Source: Methanobacteriota archaeon
GTDB lineage: Archaea; Halobacteriota; Methanomicrobia; Methanomicrobiales; Methanomicrobiaceae
Direction of reading: 5' to 3'
Assembly (NCBI GenBank): GCA_023396365.1
Contig: JAEWWL010000055.1
Span: forward strand, 1-64,000
DNA: 64,000 bases
The first letter of the stretch is position 1. The number at the start of each line of letters is the position of its first letter. Below, piece by piece: positions 33,136 to 41,796 of the stretch. A program made the position numbers and the translations under genes. The notes beneath the pieces are model-generated. The model made no database searches and was not told the origin of the DNA. It worked only from the letters and a program-made list of their open reading frames with translations.

Positions 33136-33693
33136 TTAAGAAACTTTTCTGTCAAAGAAAATGCTCTTACCTGAGGCTGACAGCGGTATTGCATAAGCAA
33201 CTGTGCAATTTCCGAGCCAACCGAGTTTCAGTGCTCCAACACCTGCCGAAAACATGATTCTGTTGTCAACATTGTGCATTGATGCGGTCTTTGCCGCAGA
33301 CCCTACTGCAATTCCAAGATCTGCCTGCCTTAATATGCAGTTGGGGCCTATAAAAGCCGGATTTTTGCCTTTGTTTTTATTCTGCGCTGAAAGCATATCC
33401 ATGCAGGTGTGAAAACCGCATCCGCCGCAGTCAAGACCGAGGCTTCCGTCTCCTGCTGCCCCTATTATAACACAGCAGTCGCATTTTTCAACACATTTTG
33501 CATCACGCAGGAAAAATCCAAGGTTGTTTTCCTCTCCGAATTTCCTTATGGATTCGGCAAGTGCTTTTAGCTCTTTACCTGATGCTATCCTGACTGAAAT
33601 GACATCACTTCCCTTGGATTTGGGAGCAGTCCGTGCTGATACCGCCATAAGTCTGGCAACAATCATTACGCCGTCGGTTTCGTCAGACATCAT
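33136..33693 (-). CDS. DUF2148 ferredoxin-domain protein
   Basis: This 185-residue protein matches DUF2148, a family noted for a ferredoxin-like cysteine set. The cysteines are in 'KCVEKCDCCVIIG', 'GLDCGGCGFHTC' and 'GPNCILR', enough for at least one iron-sulfur cluster. 'SARTAPKSKGSD' near the N-terminus is another family mark. Its partners and reaction are unknown to me. It lies on the minus strand, divergent from the pyridoxal-kinase-like gene; 134 bp separate the two starts. Confidence 0.85.
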   Translation of the reverse strand: MMSDETDGVMIVARLMAVSARTAPKSKGSDVISVRIASGKELKALAESIRKFGEENNLGFFLRDAKCVEKCDCCVIIGAAGDGSLGLDCGGCGFHTCMDMLSAQNKNKGKNPAFIGPNCILRQADLGIAVGSAAKTASMHNVDNRIMFSAGVGALKLGWLGNCTVAYAIPLSASGKSIFFDRKVS

Positions 33694-33827
33694 TTTCTAT
33701 GTGGTCCGGTATTTTAGATAAATCATTTGGTCGGATTTTTTGCCGTATTTATAACAGCATATTTGATGCCTTATGGGTTTTAGATAATATTACAGGTATA
33801 GCCGGTAAAAAAAAGGAAGGTGGCATT

Positions 33828-34709
33828 ATGATAAGAAATCCAATACACAGGGTTGCAGCAGTTCATGATCTGTCCGGATTCGGGCGTGCTTCTTTAACAG
33901 TTGTAATTCCGATTCTCTCTTCGATGGAGATTCAGGTATGCCCGCTTCCAACAGCAGTGCTGTCAACGCACACCTCCGGGTTTGATGACTACTGTTTTAA
34001 GGACCTGACAGCTTTTATGGAGGAGAGCGTTTCACACTGGATAAAGCTTGGTATCTGCTTTGATGCGGTTTATAGCGGTTTTTTGGGTTCATCAAAGCAG
34101 ATGGATATCGTATCCGGCTTCATAAGCTCGCTTAAAAAACGGTCGGGACCTCTTGTTGTGATAGACCCTGTTTTGGGTGACAACGGCAAAACATATGGTC
34201 CAATTACCTCTGATATGGTTGTAAGAATGAGATCATATGTTAAAGACGCCGATGTAATAACGCCGAATATCACTGAGGCTGCTCTTCTTCTTGATGAGCC
34301 TTACAGCGACAAAATAGATGAGGAAACTGTTCGCTCATGGCTTCCCCGCCTTGCTGATATGGGCCCTTCGATTGTTGTTGTAACAAGTGTGCCTTTAAAC
34401 GGCTCAAAAGACAGGACATCCGTTCTTGCCTATGACAGGGGGGACGGGAGGCTGTGGAAGGTTGCATGCGACTATATTCCAACGCATTACCCCGGAACCG
34501 GAGATGCCTTCACAAGTGTTCTTGTCGGAAGCCTTCTTAAAGGCGACAGCCTTCCGATAGCGCTTGACAGGGCTGTTTTATTTTCAACGCTTGCAATCAG
34601 GGCATCATTTGGGCATAAAAATCCGGCGAGAGAAGGAGTTATGCTTGAGAGAGTCCTTGACACATTAAAAGGGCCGGTTGTCATGAGCAGCTATGAGCTT
34701 TTGGAGTGA
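33828..34709 (+). CDS. Pyridoxal/pyridoxamine kinase-like protein
   Basis: The frame is open from 33699, but the ATG at 33828 has AAGGAAGGTGG just before it and starts the family sequence 'HRVAAVHDLSGFGRASLTV'. The product has 293 residues and belongs to the ribokinase-like PfkB/PdxK group. 'VVIDPVLGDNGKTYGP', 'ITPNITEAALLL' and the anion-hole motif 'YPGTGDAFTSVLVG' with the catalytic aspartate are present. The family phosphorylates vitamin B6 compounds; this exact substrate is inferred. A TATA-like box, ATTTATAAC, lies near 33750. Confidence 0.85.
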   Translation: MIRNPIHRVAAVHDLSGFGRASLTVVIPILSSMEIQVCPLPTAVLSTHTSGFDDYCFKDLTAFMEESVSHWIKLGICFDAVYSGFLGSSKQMDIVSGFISSLKKRSGPLVVIDPVLGDNGKTYGPITSDMVVRMRSYVKDADVITPNITEAALLLDEPYSDKIDEETVRSWLPRLADMGPSIVVVTSVPLNGSKDRTSVLAYDRGDGRLWKVACDYIPTHYPGTGDAFTSVLVGSLLKGDSLPIALDRAVLFSTLAIRASFGHKNPAREGVMLERVLDTLKGPVVMSSYELLE

Positions 34710-34785
34710 AATAATGAATTAGCTGTTTTTCATTAATGACAAAATAGATTCTTAGGTTATATATTTTTTAGAGAATTTTCAATTT

Positions 34786-35448
34786 TTATTTGTACCCGCT
34801 TTTTTCCCAGGCTTCTCTCATGACATCGTTTTTAAGCAGATATTTATCAACCACTTTTTTTTCAACTGTATTTAAGGGGCATGAGAAGTTGATGCATTTG
34901 GCACAGTAATACACTTTCATAATCTGGAAGAATACAACTGAAGCTAAAAGTGTCATAACAAAAATACCGGTGGTGCCATATAGGATAATCGTCGTAGCAT
35001 TTTGGGAATATAACATCCAGAGGGCCAAACTGCCGGCAGATAAGGGTATAATCGTGCAGTTCATCCAGACAAGAAAATTCATCATGAACTTTTCAAATCT
35101 GTTCATGGGTGCAGGATTATATTTGAAAATCTTTGGTGCTCCGTTCTTTGCAAGACATTTTAAAAATTTACCTTCGTTGTTGTAGAAAGGACAGTGGCTA
35201 CACAGAAATTTAATTTCATAACCGAATATCAGAAAAATGAAGAGAACATATGCAATAAATGGCCACCACTCGCCTGATATCAGGAATATAACTCCTAAAA
35301 GTAGAAACACTCCTATAAAAATCGGAGATGCAATTGCTATAAAACAGTTTAAAATATTTTTATTCCATCGGCAATCAAGACTTTCTTTTAGATCGCAGTT
35401 AGTACAATTTTTTTGATCTTTTACTGTGCAGTTTTTTTCACTTGCCAT
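34786..35448 (-). CDS. Cysteine-rich polytopic membrane protein
   Basis: The 220-residue protein has four hydrophobic spans at about residues 33-57, 60-80, 125-145 and 152-175. Cysteine groups lie before, between and after them: 'CTVKDQKNCTNCDLKESLDC' at the N-terminus, 'FLCSHCPF' with 'LKCLAKNG' in the loop, and 'YYCAKCINFSCPL' near the C-terminus. The spacing suggests metal or iron-sulfur binding on the cytoplasmic side. No family name or function was recognised. It precedes the glycosyltransferase gene's 3' end by 33 bp on the same strand, but a shared function is not evident. Confidence 0.75.
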   Translation of the reverse strand: MASEKNCTVKDQKNCTNCDLKESLDCRWNKNILNCFIAIASPIFIGVFLLLGVIFLISGEWWPFIAYVLFIFLIFGYEIKFLCSHCPFYNNEGKFLKCLAKNGAPKIFKYNPAPMNRFEKFMMNFLVWMNCTIIPLSAGSLALWMLYSQNATTIILYGTTGIFVMTLLASVVFFQIMKVYYCAKCINFSCPLNTVEKKVVDKYLLKNDVMREAWEKSGYK

Positions 35449-35481
35449 GCAAAAACAACAATGATTAATAAATATATATTT

Positions 35482-36192
35482 TTATTTGTATTCACGTCCG
35501 GCATAGGTATATTTCTCAGACTCTCCACCCTTAAATACAATATAGAGCCAGACGTAAAGCGATCTTAGTGTTCCAAACTGCACATATCTTCGCATCGAAA
35601 ACTGAACACGAACCTTTGTGTCAAGTTTTACCTTTCCAATCTTTCTCATTCTCTGTGCAATTTCAAGATCATCACCTGCATCGATGCACTTGTAGCCTTT
35701 TATTGCGTAAAAGGCCTCTTTTCTAAACGCAGTGTTGCATCCGAGTGTATAGTATAAGGTATGAGTATAATAGCCAAGCCTTGAGAAGGTATTTGCAAGG
35801 GCAAGATAAAATTTGAATTTAATGCCCGGCTCAAGCGGATATACTGTCCCGTAAAGCTGAACCATTTTTTCATCCCTGGAAAATGCCAGAAGTGTTTTTT
35901 CAAGCCAGTCCGGGGGAATTATGCAGTCTGCATCTGTTGTTGCAATAATGTCGGCTTTTGCAAGTGCAGCACCGTCATTTCTTGCGCCGCCTACCTTTTT
36001 GCTGGTCTGAATTATTACAACATCAGCAAGTTTTTCTGCGTATTCCCGGGTTTTGTCCTTTGAGTTTCCGTCTACAACAATCAGTTCATAATCTACTCTT
36101 GGGATTGTCTGATTGCTAAGTGACTTAAGGCATGGGGTGATATTTTCCTCTTCGTTGAATGTCGGGATTACAACTGAAATTTTTGGCGCCAT
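35482..36192 (-). CDS. Family 2 glycosyltransferase
   Basis: A GT-A fold enzyme of 236 residues that transfers a sugar from a nucleotide sugar to an acceptor, probably a surface glycan or lipid. 'ISVVIPTFNEEENI' opens the fold, 'VDGNSKDKT' contacts the nucleotide and 'ATTDADC' contains the metal-binding DXD. 'DAGDDLEIAQRMRKIGK' is the acceptor-side ED motif. No membrane span is evident apart from a short hydrophobic segment near residue 215. It lies 92 bp from the UDP-galactopyranose-mutase-like gene on the same strand. Confidence 0.9.
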   Translation of the reverse strand: MAPKISVVIPTFNEEENITPCLKSLSNQTIPRVDYELIVVDGNSKDKTREYAEKLADVVIIQTSKKVGGARNDGAALAKADIIATTDADCIIPPDWLEKTLLAFSRDEKMVQLYGTVYPLEPGIKFKFYLALANTFSRLGYYTHTLYYTLGCNTAFRKEAFYAIKGYKCIDAGDDLEIAQRMRKIGKVKLDTKVRVQFSMRRYVQFGTLRSLYVWLYIVFKGGESEKYTYAGREYK

Positions 36193-36284
36193 TTATTCCT
36201 TATAATCTGGCTTTTTATCTGCAATATATATGTTGGTGATATTCCACGGGAAAAAAGCAGAAAAAATGGGGAAAAATTAATTTC

Positions 36285-37607
36285 TTATTTGGAAATTTCC
36301 AGTTTTTTTATGTAATCAATAACATGCCTGATACATCCGTCCATATTTAAGTATTCAAACTCGGAAAAGCGGCCCACAAGTTCGATTCCGGCGGACTCAA
36401 AGTATTCCTTCATTATTTTTACATTTTTAAGATAGTCAAGATCGTATACAACATATGCGTATTCAAATCTTGAGATGTCTGAATATACAACTGATGATTT
36501 GTCTTTTATAATATTCATCTTTAAAAGTCCGTCTTTTACGTGGCTGATTAATTCAGAATCAGACATCTTTGATATTTCATCGCCTTCGTTGTATGTAATT
36601 TCGGCAAGAACGGATGAACAGCCTTTTGGCGCAACTTCAGATGAGTAATTTGACGGAAATGAAATTCTGTTGAAGTATCCAAGCTCTTTTTGCGGGATGT
36701 AAAGCCAGGAAATATCGCCGGGGTCTTCTTTTACACCTATTGAAACACATGCAATTGAGTTGTATTTTAAGTTTTCACATGCGGTCTTTACATCTTTTGG
36801 AACATCTGATAAGCAGGAGAGAAGAACTTTGGGCGGAAGCGTTGAGATAATTTTTTCACATTTAACCCAATCACTTCCGTTTCCAATTAAAAATTCATCT
36901 CCTTCTTTTTTAATGGTCGTGACTTCAAATCCTGTTCTAATTTTATCCAGTACAGGCTCTTTTAATGAATCAACAAGAGCTTCAATCCCTCCCCTGACGG
37001 GGTATGTGAAAACAGACTGGTGGGTGTAGCCTTCTGTTTCAATTCCTATTGCGGATTTTATAATGTCTTCAACAGGCGGCCTTGGGATTCTTCCGTCAAC
37101 CCAGTGATGAGACATCCTCTCTGTCGGATAGTTCCAGATTTTCTCATTATAAGGAACCATGTAGGATTCTGCAATTCCTTTTCCAAACGTGTGATATATC
37201 CATTCATTAAAGTTTTTTGGATCTTTTAACTCGCCTTTTTCAAGTGCAATCAGGTTTTTGACAAATTCATTTATGCAAAAAAACCTGTCTTCCGGCAAAA
37301 GCTGGTAAAGACCGTTTTCAAACGGGTATTTGACATAGGCGCCCTTGAAAAATATTTTAGTATTTCTGTTCCTTTTTTCCTTGTTTTCGCCCAGTACATC
37401 GCACATGAAGTCATTTACCTCTTTGTCGCGGCTGAAGATTATGTGCGATCCGCCAATATCAAAAGTAAATCCGTCTTTTGTTTGTGAGCGGCAAAGGCCT
37501 CCTGTCATTTTTTCCTTCTCAAGAACAGTTACATCATGCCCTTTTTCATTTAACATCCGGGCCAGGGCAATTCCTGTAAGCCCTCCGCCAAGTACTGCAG
37601 TTTTCAC
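36285..37607 (-). CDS. FAD-dependent protein, UDP-galactopyranose mutase/amine-oxidase-like
   Basis: The 440-residue protein opens with the dinucleotide-binding 'AVLGGGLTGIALARML' and has 'VLEKEKMTGGLCRS' and 'FDIGGSHIIF', typical of the flavin amine oxidase and UDP-galactopyranose mutase group. 'ESYMVPYNEKIWNYP' matches the conserved region that follows in proteins from polysaccharide clusters. The C-terminal 'VGRFSEFEYLNMDGCIRHV' resembles the ending of UDP-galactopyranose mutase-like enzymes. The glycosyltransferase next door supports a role in surface glycans. The exact substrate is not established. Confidence 0.78.
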   Translation of the reverse strand: MKTAVLGGGLTGIALARMLNEKGHDVTVLEKEKMTGGLCRSQTKDGFTFDIGGSHIIFSRDKEVNDFMCDVLGENKEKRNRNTKIFFKGAYVKYPFENGLYQLLPEDRFFCINEFVKNLIALEKGELKDPKNFNEWIYHTFGKGIAESYMVPYNEKIWNYPTERMSHHWVDGRIPRPPVEDIIKSAIGIETEGYTHQSVFTYPVRGGIEALVDSLKEPVLDKIRTGFEVTTIKKEGDEFLIGNGSDWVKCEKIISTLPPKVLLSCLSDVPKDVKTACENLKYNSIACVSIGVKEDPGDISWLYIPQKELGYFNRISFPSNYSSEVAPKGCSSVLAEITYNEGDEISKMSDSELISHVKDGLLKMNIIKDKSSVVYSDISRFEYAYVVYDLDYLKNVKIMKEYFESAGIELVGRFSEFEYLNMDGCIRHVIDYIKKLEISK

Positions 37608-37712
37608 AATATTAATTGGAATCGGGTTTTACAAAAAGTATGTTGTTGATTTTTTATCCCCGCGACTCCCTGCCAAAAATTCAAAAGTCTTTTTCCCTCT
37701 CCCCTGCAAATA

Positions 37713-37739
37713 TTTATAAAAATAATAAAGGCCGGGGTG
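37713..37739 (+). promoter_or_regulatory. TATA box and ribosome binding site of eno
   Basis: TTTATAAA at 37713-37720 lies 29-36 nt before the ATG, and GGGGTG at 37734-37739 lies 9 nt before it. Transcription would start so close to GGGGTG that the leader is very short. Confidence 0.5.
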
Positions 37740-37748
37740 CTTAAGCAT

Positions 37749-39032
37749 ATGGATAGTTCAATAAAAAGTGTGATTGGCAGGGAAATCCTTGACTCCAGAG
37801 GAAATCCGACTGTTGAGGCTGATGTATTCTCAGAAAGTGGTGCATTCGGGCGTGCCGCATGCCCTTCCGGTGCATCAACAGGCATTCATGAGGCAGTCGA
37901 GTTAAGGGACGGCGATAAAAAAAGATACGGCGGAAAGGGCGTATTGAGGGCTGTTTCAAACATCAATAAAGAGATCGCAGGAAAAATTTCCGGAATGGAT
38001 GTCTGCGGGCAGAGAGCTCTTGATGATGCAATGATAATGCTTGATGCAACTGAGAATAAGGAAAAGCTTGGTGCAAATGCGATATTGACAGTTTCAATGG
38101 CTTGCGCCCGTTCTGGTGCGGCTTACAGGGGAATGCCTTTGTGGAAATACCTTGGAAACCCGTCTGATGCAGTCCTTCCTGTTCCATGCATGAATATCAT
38201 GAACGGCGGTGCTCACGCCAACTGGCAGGGTGCAGATCTTCAGGAGTTTATGATTGCGCCTTATGGTGCACCTTCGTTTAAGGAATCTCTTCGCTGGGGG
38301 GCAGAGGTTTATCAGGCCTTAAAGGTTCTTTTAAAGGAGAAGGGGCATTCAACCGGAGTCGGCGATGAGGGCGGTTTTGCACCACAGGTTCCTTCAAACG
38401 AGGAGCCTTTAAAGCTTATTACACAGGCTATTGAAAAAGCCGGCTACAGGCCCGGAGAAGACATAGGGATTGTCCTTGATCCTGCATCAAGCGAAATTTA
38501 CAAAGACGGTTTTTATGAACTGAAGACCGAGGGAAGAAAGCTCACATCCGCAGAGATGGTTGAATTTTACAAAGACCTCTGTGAAAAATATCCGATAGTA
38601 TCAATCGAAGACGGCCTTTCTGAAGATGACTGGGAGGGCTGGAAGATGCTTACAGATGCAATCGGCGATAAAGTGCAGCTTGTAGGTGATGACCTTTTTG
38701 TAACAAATGTTAAAAGGATGCAGATAGGAATTGAAAGGAAAGTTGCAAACGCTGTTTTAATCAAGCTCAATCAGATTGGGACCGTTTCTGAAACAATCGA
38801 TGCAGTCAGGCTTGCGCAGAAGAGCGGCTGGGGAGCAATGATCTCACATCGGAGTGGAGAGACTGTGGATTCATTCATTGCAGACTTGTCAGTTGCTCTT
38901 GGAACTGGCCAGATAAAAACCGGTGCTCCTGCAAGGGGGGAGAGGGTTGAGAAATATAATCAGCTCTTAAGAATTGAAGAGGAGATGGGTGCATCTGCAA
39001 AATTTGCAGGAAGAAGCGCATTTATCAGATAA
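37749..39032 (+). CDS. eno: Enolase
   Basis: Enolase interconverts 2-phosphoglycerate and phosphoenolpyruvate in gluconeogenesis and glycolysis. The ATG at 37749 is preferred over a GTG at 37737 because the ribosome binding site fits it; it gives 427 residues. 'EILDSRGNPTVEAD' near the start, 'GDEGGFAP', 'VSIEDGL', 'LVGDDLFVTN', 'LIKLNQIG' and 'MISHRSGET' are the full set of family motifs including the metal-binding acids and catalytic lysine. It is followed by T-tracts and, 109 bp later, by pcm. Confidence 0.97.
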   Translation: MDSSIKSVIGREILDSRGNPTVEADVFSESGAFGRAACPSGASTGIHEAVELRDGDKKRYGGKGVLRAVSNINKEIAGKISGMDVCGQRALDDAMIMLDATENKEKLGANAILTVSMACARSGAAYRGMPLWKYLGNPSDAVLPVPCMNIMNGGAHANWQGADLQEFMIAPYGAPSFKESLRWGAEVYQALKVLLKEKGHSTGVGDEGGFAPQVPSNEEPLKLITQAIEKAGYRPGEDIGIVLDPASSEIYKDGFYELKTEGRKLTSAEMVEFYKDLCEKYPIVSIEDGLSEDDWEGWKMLTDAIGDKVQLVGDDLFVTNVKRMQIGIERKVANAVLIKLNQIGTVSETIDAVRLAQKSGWGAMISHRSGETVDSFIADLSVALGTGQIKTGAPARGERVEKYNQLLRIEEEMGASAKFAGRSAFIR

Positions 39033-39046
39033 AGTATCTCACAAAA

Positions 39047-39064
39047 TTTTTTCAGTATTTTTTT
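39047..39064 (+). terminator. T-tract terminator after eno
   Basis: Runs of six and seven T within 18 bp lie just after the enolase stop codon. Confidence 0.45.
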
Positions 39065-39141
39065 AATTCTCCTTAAGCTGAAGAAGTTTTTTAAATTCTT
39101 CAACAATTATTATATCAGAAAATCACCATGATAATTTTATA

Positions 39142-39810
39142 ATGCCTGATTTTTTTATCTCTGACACACCGGACTTTCAGAAAAAAAGGCAACTGATGGT
39201 AAAAAACCAGATCGAATCACGCGGGATAAAGGATGAGTCCGTTCTAATGGCGATGATGACTGTTCCAAGGCATATTTTTGTGCCGCCTGAGATGCAGCCA
39301 TATGCATATGATGACAGGCCTCTTCCGATAGGCATGGGGGCAACAATATCCCAGCCTTATATTGTTGGTTTGATGACAGAACTTCTTGAGCTTAAATCAG
39401 GCGACAGGGTACTTGAAATAGGGACAGGATCAGGTTACCAGGCTGCTGTAATTGGAAAGATTGCCCGGGAGGTTATATCATTTGAACGTGTTTGTGAGCT
39501 TGTTTCATTTGCAGAAGAAAATTTAAGAAAAGCAGATATTTTCAATGTAAAAGTTGTGTTTGGTGATGGAACTGTTATACACAAAAACTGCGGCGCATTT
39601 GACGCGGCAATAGTTACGGCAGCATCTCCGGTTATACCTGAATATTTAATTGGTATTTTAAAAGAGGGCGGCAGGCTTCTTGTTCCTGTAGGGGATTATT
39701 GCCTTCAGGAGCTTGTGAAGATAAAAATTGTCAATGGAAAGCCTGTTGTCACAAGTCACGGGGGAGTGAGGTTTGTGCCGCTTATTGGTGAGAGGGGATG
39801 GAATGAATGA
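39142..39810 (+). CDS. pcm: Protein-L-isoaspartate O-methyltransferase
   Basis: Pcm methylates L-isoaspartyl residues in aged proteins so that they can revert to aspartate. The 222-residue protein shows 'VPRHIFVPPEMQPYAYDDRP', 'ISQPYIVGLM' and the SAM-binding 'VLEIGTGSGYQAA', all characteristic. The C-terminal 'GRLLVPVGD' is the usual last core strand. No ribosome binding site is seen, so a leaderless start at 39142 is likely. It stands between eno and the helicase gene on the same strand. Confidence 0.95.
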   Translation: MPDFFISDTPDFQKKRQLMVKNQIESRGIKDESVLMAMMTVPRHIFVPPEMQPYAYDDRPLPIGMGATISQPYIVGLMTELLELKSGDRVLEIGTGSGYQAAVIGKIAREVISFERVCELVSFAEENLRKADIFNVKVVFGDGTVIHKNCGAFDAAIVTAASPVIPEYLIGILKEGGRLLVPVGDYCLQELVKIKIVNGKPVVTSHGGVRFVPLIGERGWNE

Positions 39811-40086
39811 GGAGCGCATGATATGTTTTATTAATCCGTTAATCTGGGTGACTCTAAAAATTCCAAATAACGTTTGTTTCTGGTCTTTATTTTTACAATT
39901 GTGCTCAGATACTGATAATAAATTAAATTTTGTTCTCCCGGGAAAAAATTTCTGAAAGTCTCTATAAAGTATTTGAAAATCCGTATGTGCTTTAAACTGC
40001 AGTTTAAGTCTGAAACTGAGGATTTAAAGACATAATCTGGTGCCTTACCAAACCTGATATACTTTGTGTGCAATATAATTAAGAGA

Positions 40087-41691
40087 ATGGACACTTTTTT
40101 AAAATTTAGTGAGCTTAATATTTCCACGGAAATACTCAAAGCAATTGAAGATATGGGTTTTGAGGAGCCCACACCAATACAACAGCTTTCAATACCTCTT
40201 ATGATGGCAGGCCGCGACATAATAGGTCAGGCCCAGACAGGTACCGGAAAGACTGCAGCTTTTGCGATACCTGTAATTGAAAAGATTGATGCCAGGAAGA
40301 GCCATGTCCAGGCAATCATTCTTTCACCTACAAGAGAACTTACAATCCAGATAGCAGAAGAGTTCAACAGACTTCTTAAATACCGCGATGATATCAGGGT
40401 TCTTCCAATATATGGCGGACAGCCTATTGAAAGACAGATATCAATGCTTAACCGCGGTGTCCAGATTATTGTGGGAACACCCGGAAGGGTTATGGATCAC
40501 CTGAAAAGAAGGACACTTTCACTATCAATGGTTGAGATAATTGTCCTTGATGAAGCAGATCAGATGCTTGATATGGGCTTTAAGGAGGATCTTGAGGAAA
40601 TTTTGGAGTATGCTCCCAATGAGCGACAGACAGTTCTTTTCTCGGCAACTATGCCAAAGCCTATTTTAAAAATCTCAAAGGCATTCCAGAAAAATCCGGA
40701 ATTTTTAAAACTGAATCCTACAGAACTTGTCGTTCCGCTTATTGAGCAGTCATACATAGAGGTTCGCGAAAAAGAGAAGCTCGATGTTTTGTGCCGCTTA
40801 ATTGACATAAACGGCCCGGGACTTTCAATGATCTTCTGCAATACAAAAAGGCGTGTTGATGAGATCTCATCCTCACTTCACTCAAGAGGATACTTCGCAG
40901 AAGGTCTTCATGGCGATATGAAGCAGGCTGTAAGAGACAGAGTCATGAGCAAGTTCAGGGGAGGCTCTCTTGAAATACTTATTGCAACTGATGTTGCGGC
41001 CAGGGGAATAGATGTAGATGACATTGATACAGTCTACAATTATGATGTCCCGCAGGATGTCGAGTATTATGTTCACAGGATAGGGCGAACCGGCCGTGCC
41101 GGAAAAACCGGATGTGCATATACATTTGTGGGGCCGCGTGAGACTGAAAAGCTCAGAATGATCCAGAAGCTTGCAAAGGTAAAAATCAGAAGGGTATCCC
41201 CTCCAAGCACAAAGGATGTTGAAAACTGCAGGGCTGAACGCTTTTTAGACAAAATCAGGACTGTGATGGCAGAAAGTGATCTTACAGCCTATATCTCTGC
41301 AATTGAAAAGCTGATGGATGAGGATTATACCTTAACAGACATCTCGGCAGCTCTAATGAAGCTTCACCTTGAAGGTGAAGGAAGAGAGTCATCCGGAGTA
41401 CAGGCAGAATCTTCTGTTGACTTCGCAAACACAGGCGGAGAGCCCGGAATGGTTCGGTTCTTCATAAACATCGGAAAAGCAAAGGGAATAAGGCCCGGAG
41501 ATATCGTTGGCGCAATTGCCGGAGAGACAAAGATGCAGGGAAGTCTTATTGGTGCAATCAGCATCTTTAATGACTTTTCATTCGTTGAAGTCCCTGAAAA
41601 GTTTGCAGAAGAGGTTTACAGGGTCATGAACAGCGCGACTATCCGCGGAAATGACATCTCCCTTGAGCCTGCAAGAAAGGCCAACAGATAA
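40087..41691 (+). CDS. DEAD-box RNA helicase with DbpA-type RNA-binding domain
   Basis: The ATG at 40087 gives 534 residues; an upstream in-frame start at 40066 is less likely. The Q motif 'GFEEPTPIQQLSIP', Walker A AQTGTGKT, 'VLDEADQMLD', SAT and 'HRIGRTGRAGKTG' define an RNA helicase of the RhlE/CsdA type. From about residue 455 a small domain, 'MVRFFINIGKAKGIRPGDIV', matches the DbpA/CsdA RNA-binding fold, which in bacteria targets ribosomal RNA. It probably helps in ribosome assembly or RNA unwinding in the cold. Two T-tracts follow. Confidence 0.95.
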   Translation: MDTFLKFSELNISTEILKAIEDMGFEEPTPIQQLSIPLMMAGRDIIGQAQTGTGKTAAFAIPVIEKIDARKSHVQAIILSPTRELTIQIAEEFNRLLKYRDDIRVLPIYGGQPIERQISMLNRGVQIIVGTPGRVMDHLKRRTLSLSMVEIIVLDEADQMLDMGFKEDLEEILEYAPNERQTVLFSATMPKPILKISKAFQKNPEFLKLNPTELVVPLIEQSYIEVREKEKLDVLCRLIDINGPGLSMIFCNTKRRVDEISSSLHSRGYFAEGLHGDMKQAVRDRVMSKFRGGSLEILIATDVAARGIDVDDIDTVYNYDVPQDVEYYVHRIGRTGRAGKTGCAYTFVGPRETEKLRMIQKLAKVKIRRVSPPSTKDVENCRAERFLDKIRTVMAESDLTAYISAIEKLMDEDYTLTDISAALMKLHLEGEGRESSGVQAESSVDFANTGGEPGMVRFFINIGKAKGIRPGDIVGAIAGETKMQGSLIGAISIFNDFSFVEVPEKFAEEVYRVMNSATIRGNDISLEPARKANR

Positions 41692-41692
41692 A

Positions 41693-41708
41693 TTTTTTTC
41701 TATTTTTT
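41693..41708 (+). terminator. T-tract terminator after the helicase gene
   Basis: Runs of seven and six T, separated by CTA, follow the stop codon directly. Confidence 0.45.
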
Positions 41709-41796
41709 CGGCATGCAACAATTCCTTAAAAAGATTTTTTGCAAGTTAATTTTTATAAGTGATTTATCCTGAAAGACTGCAGTATTTGTGCAATAT

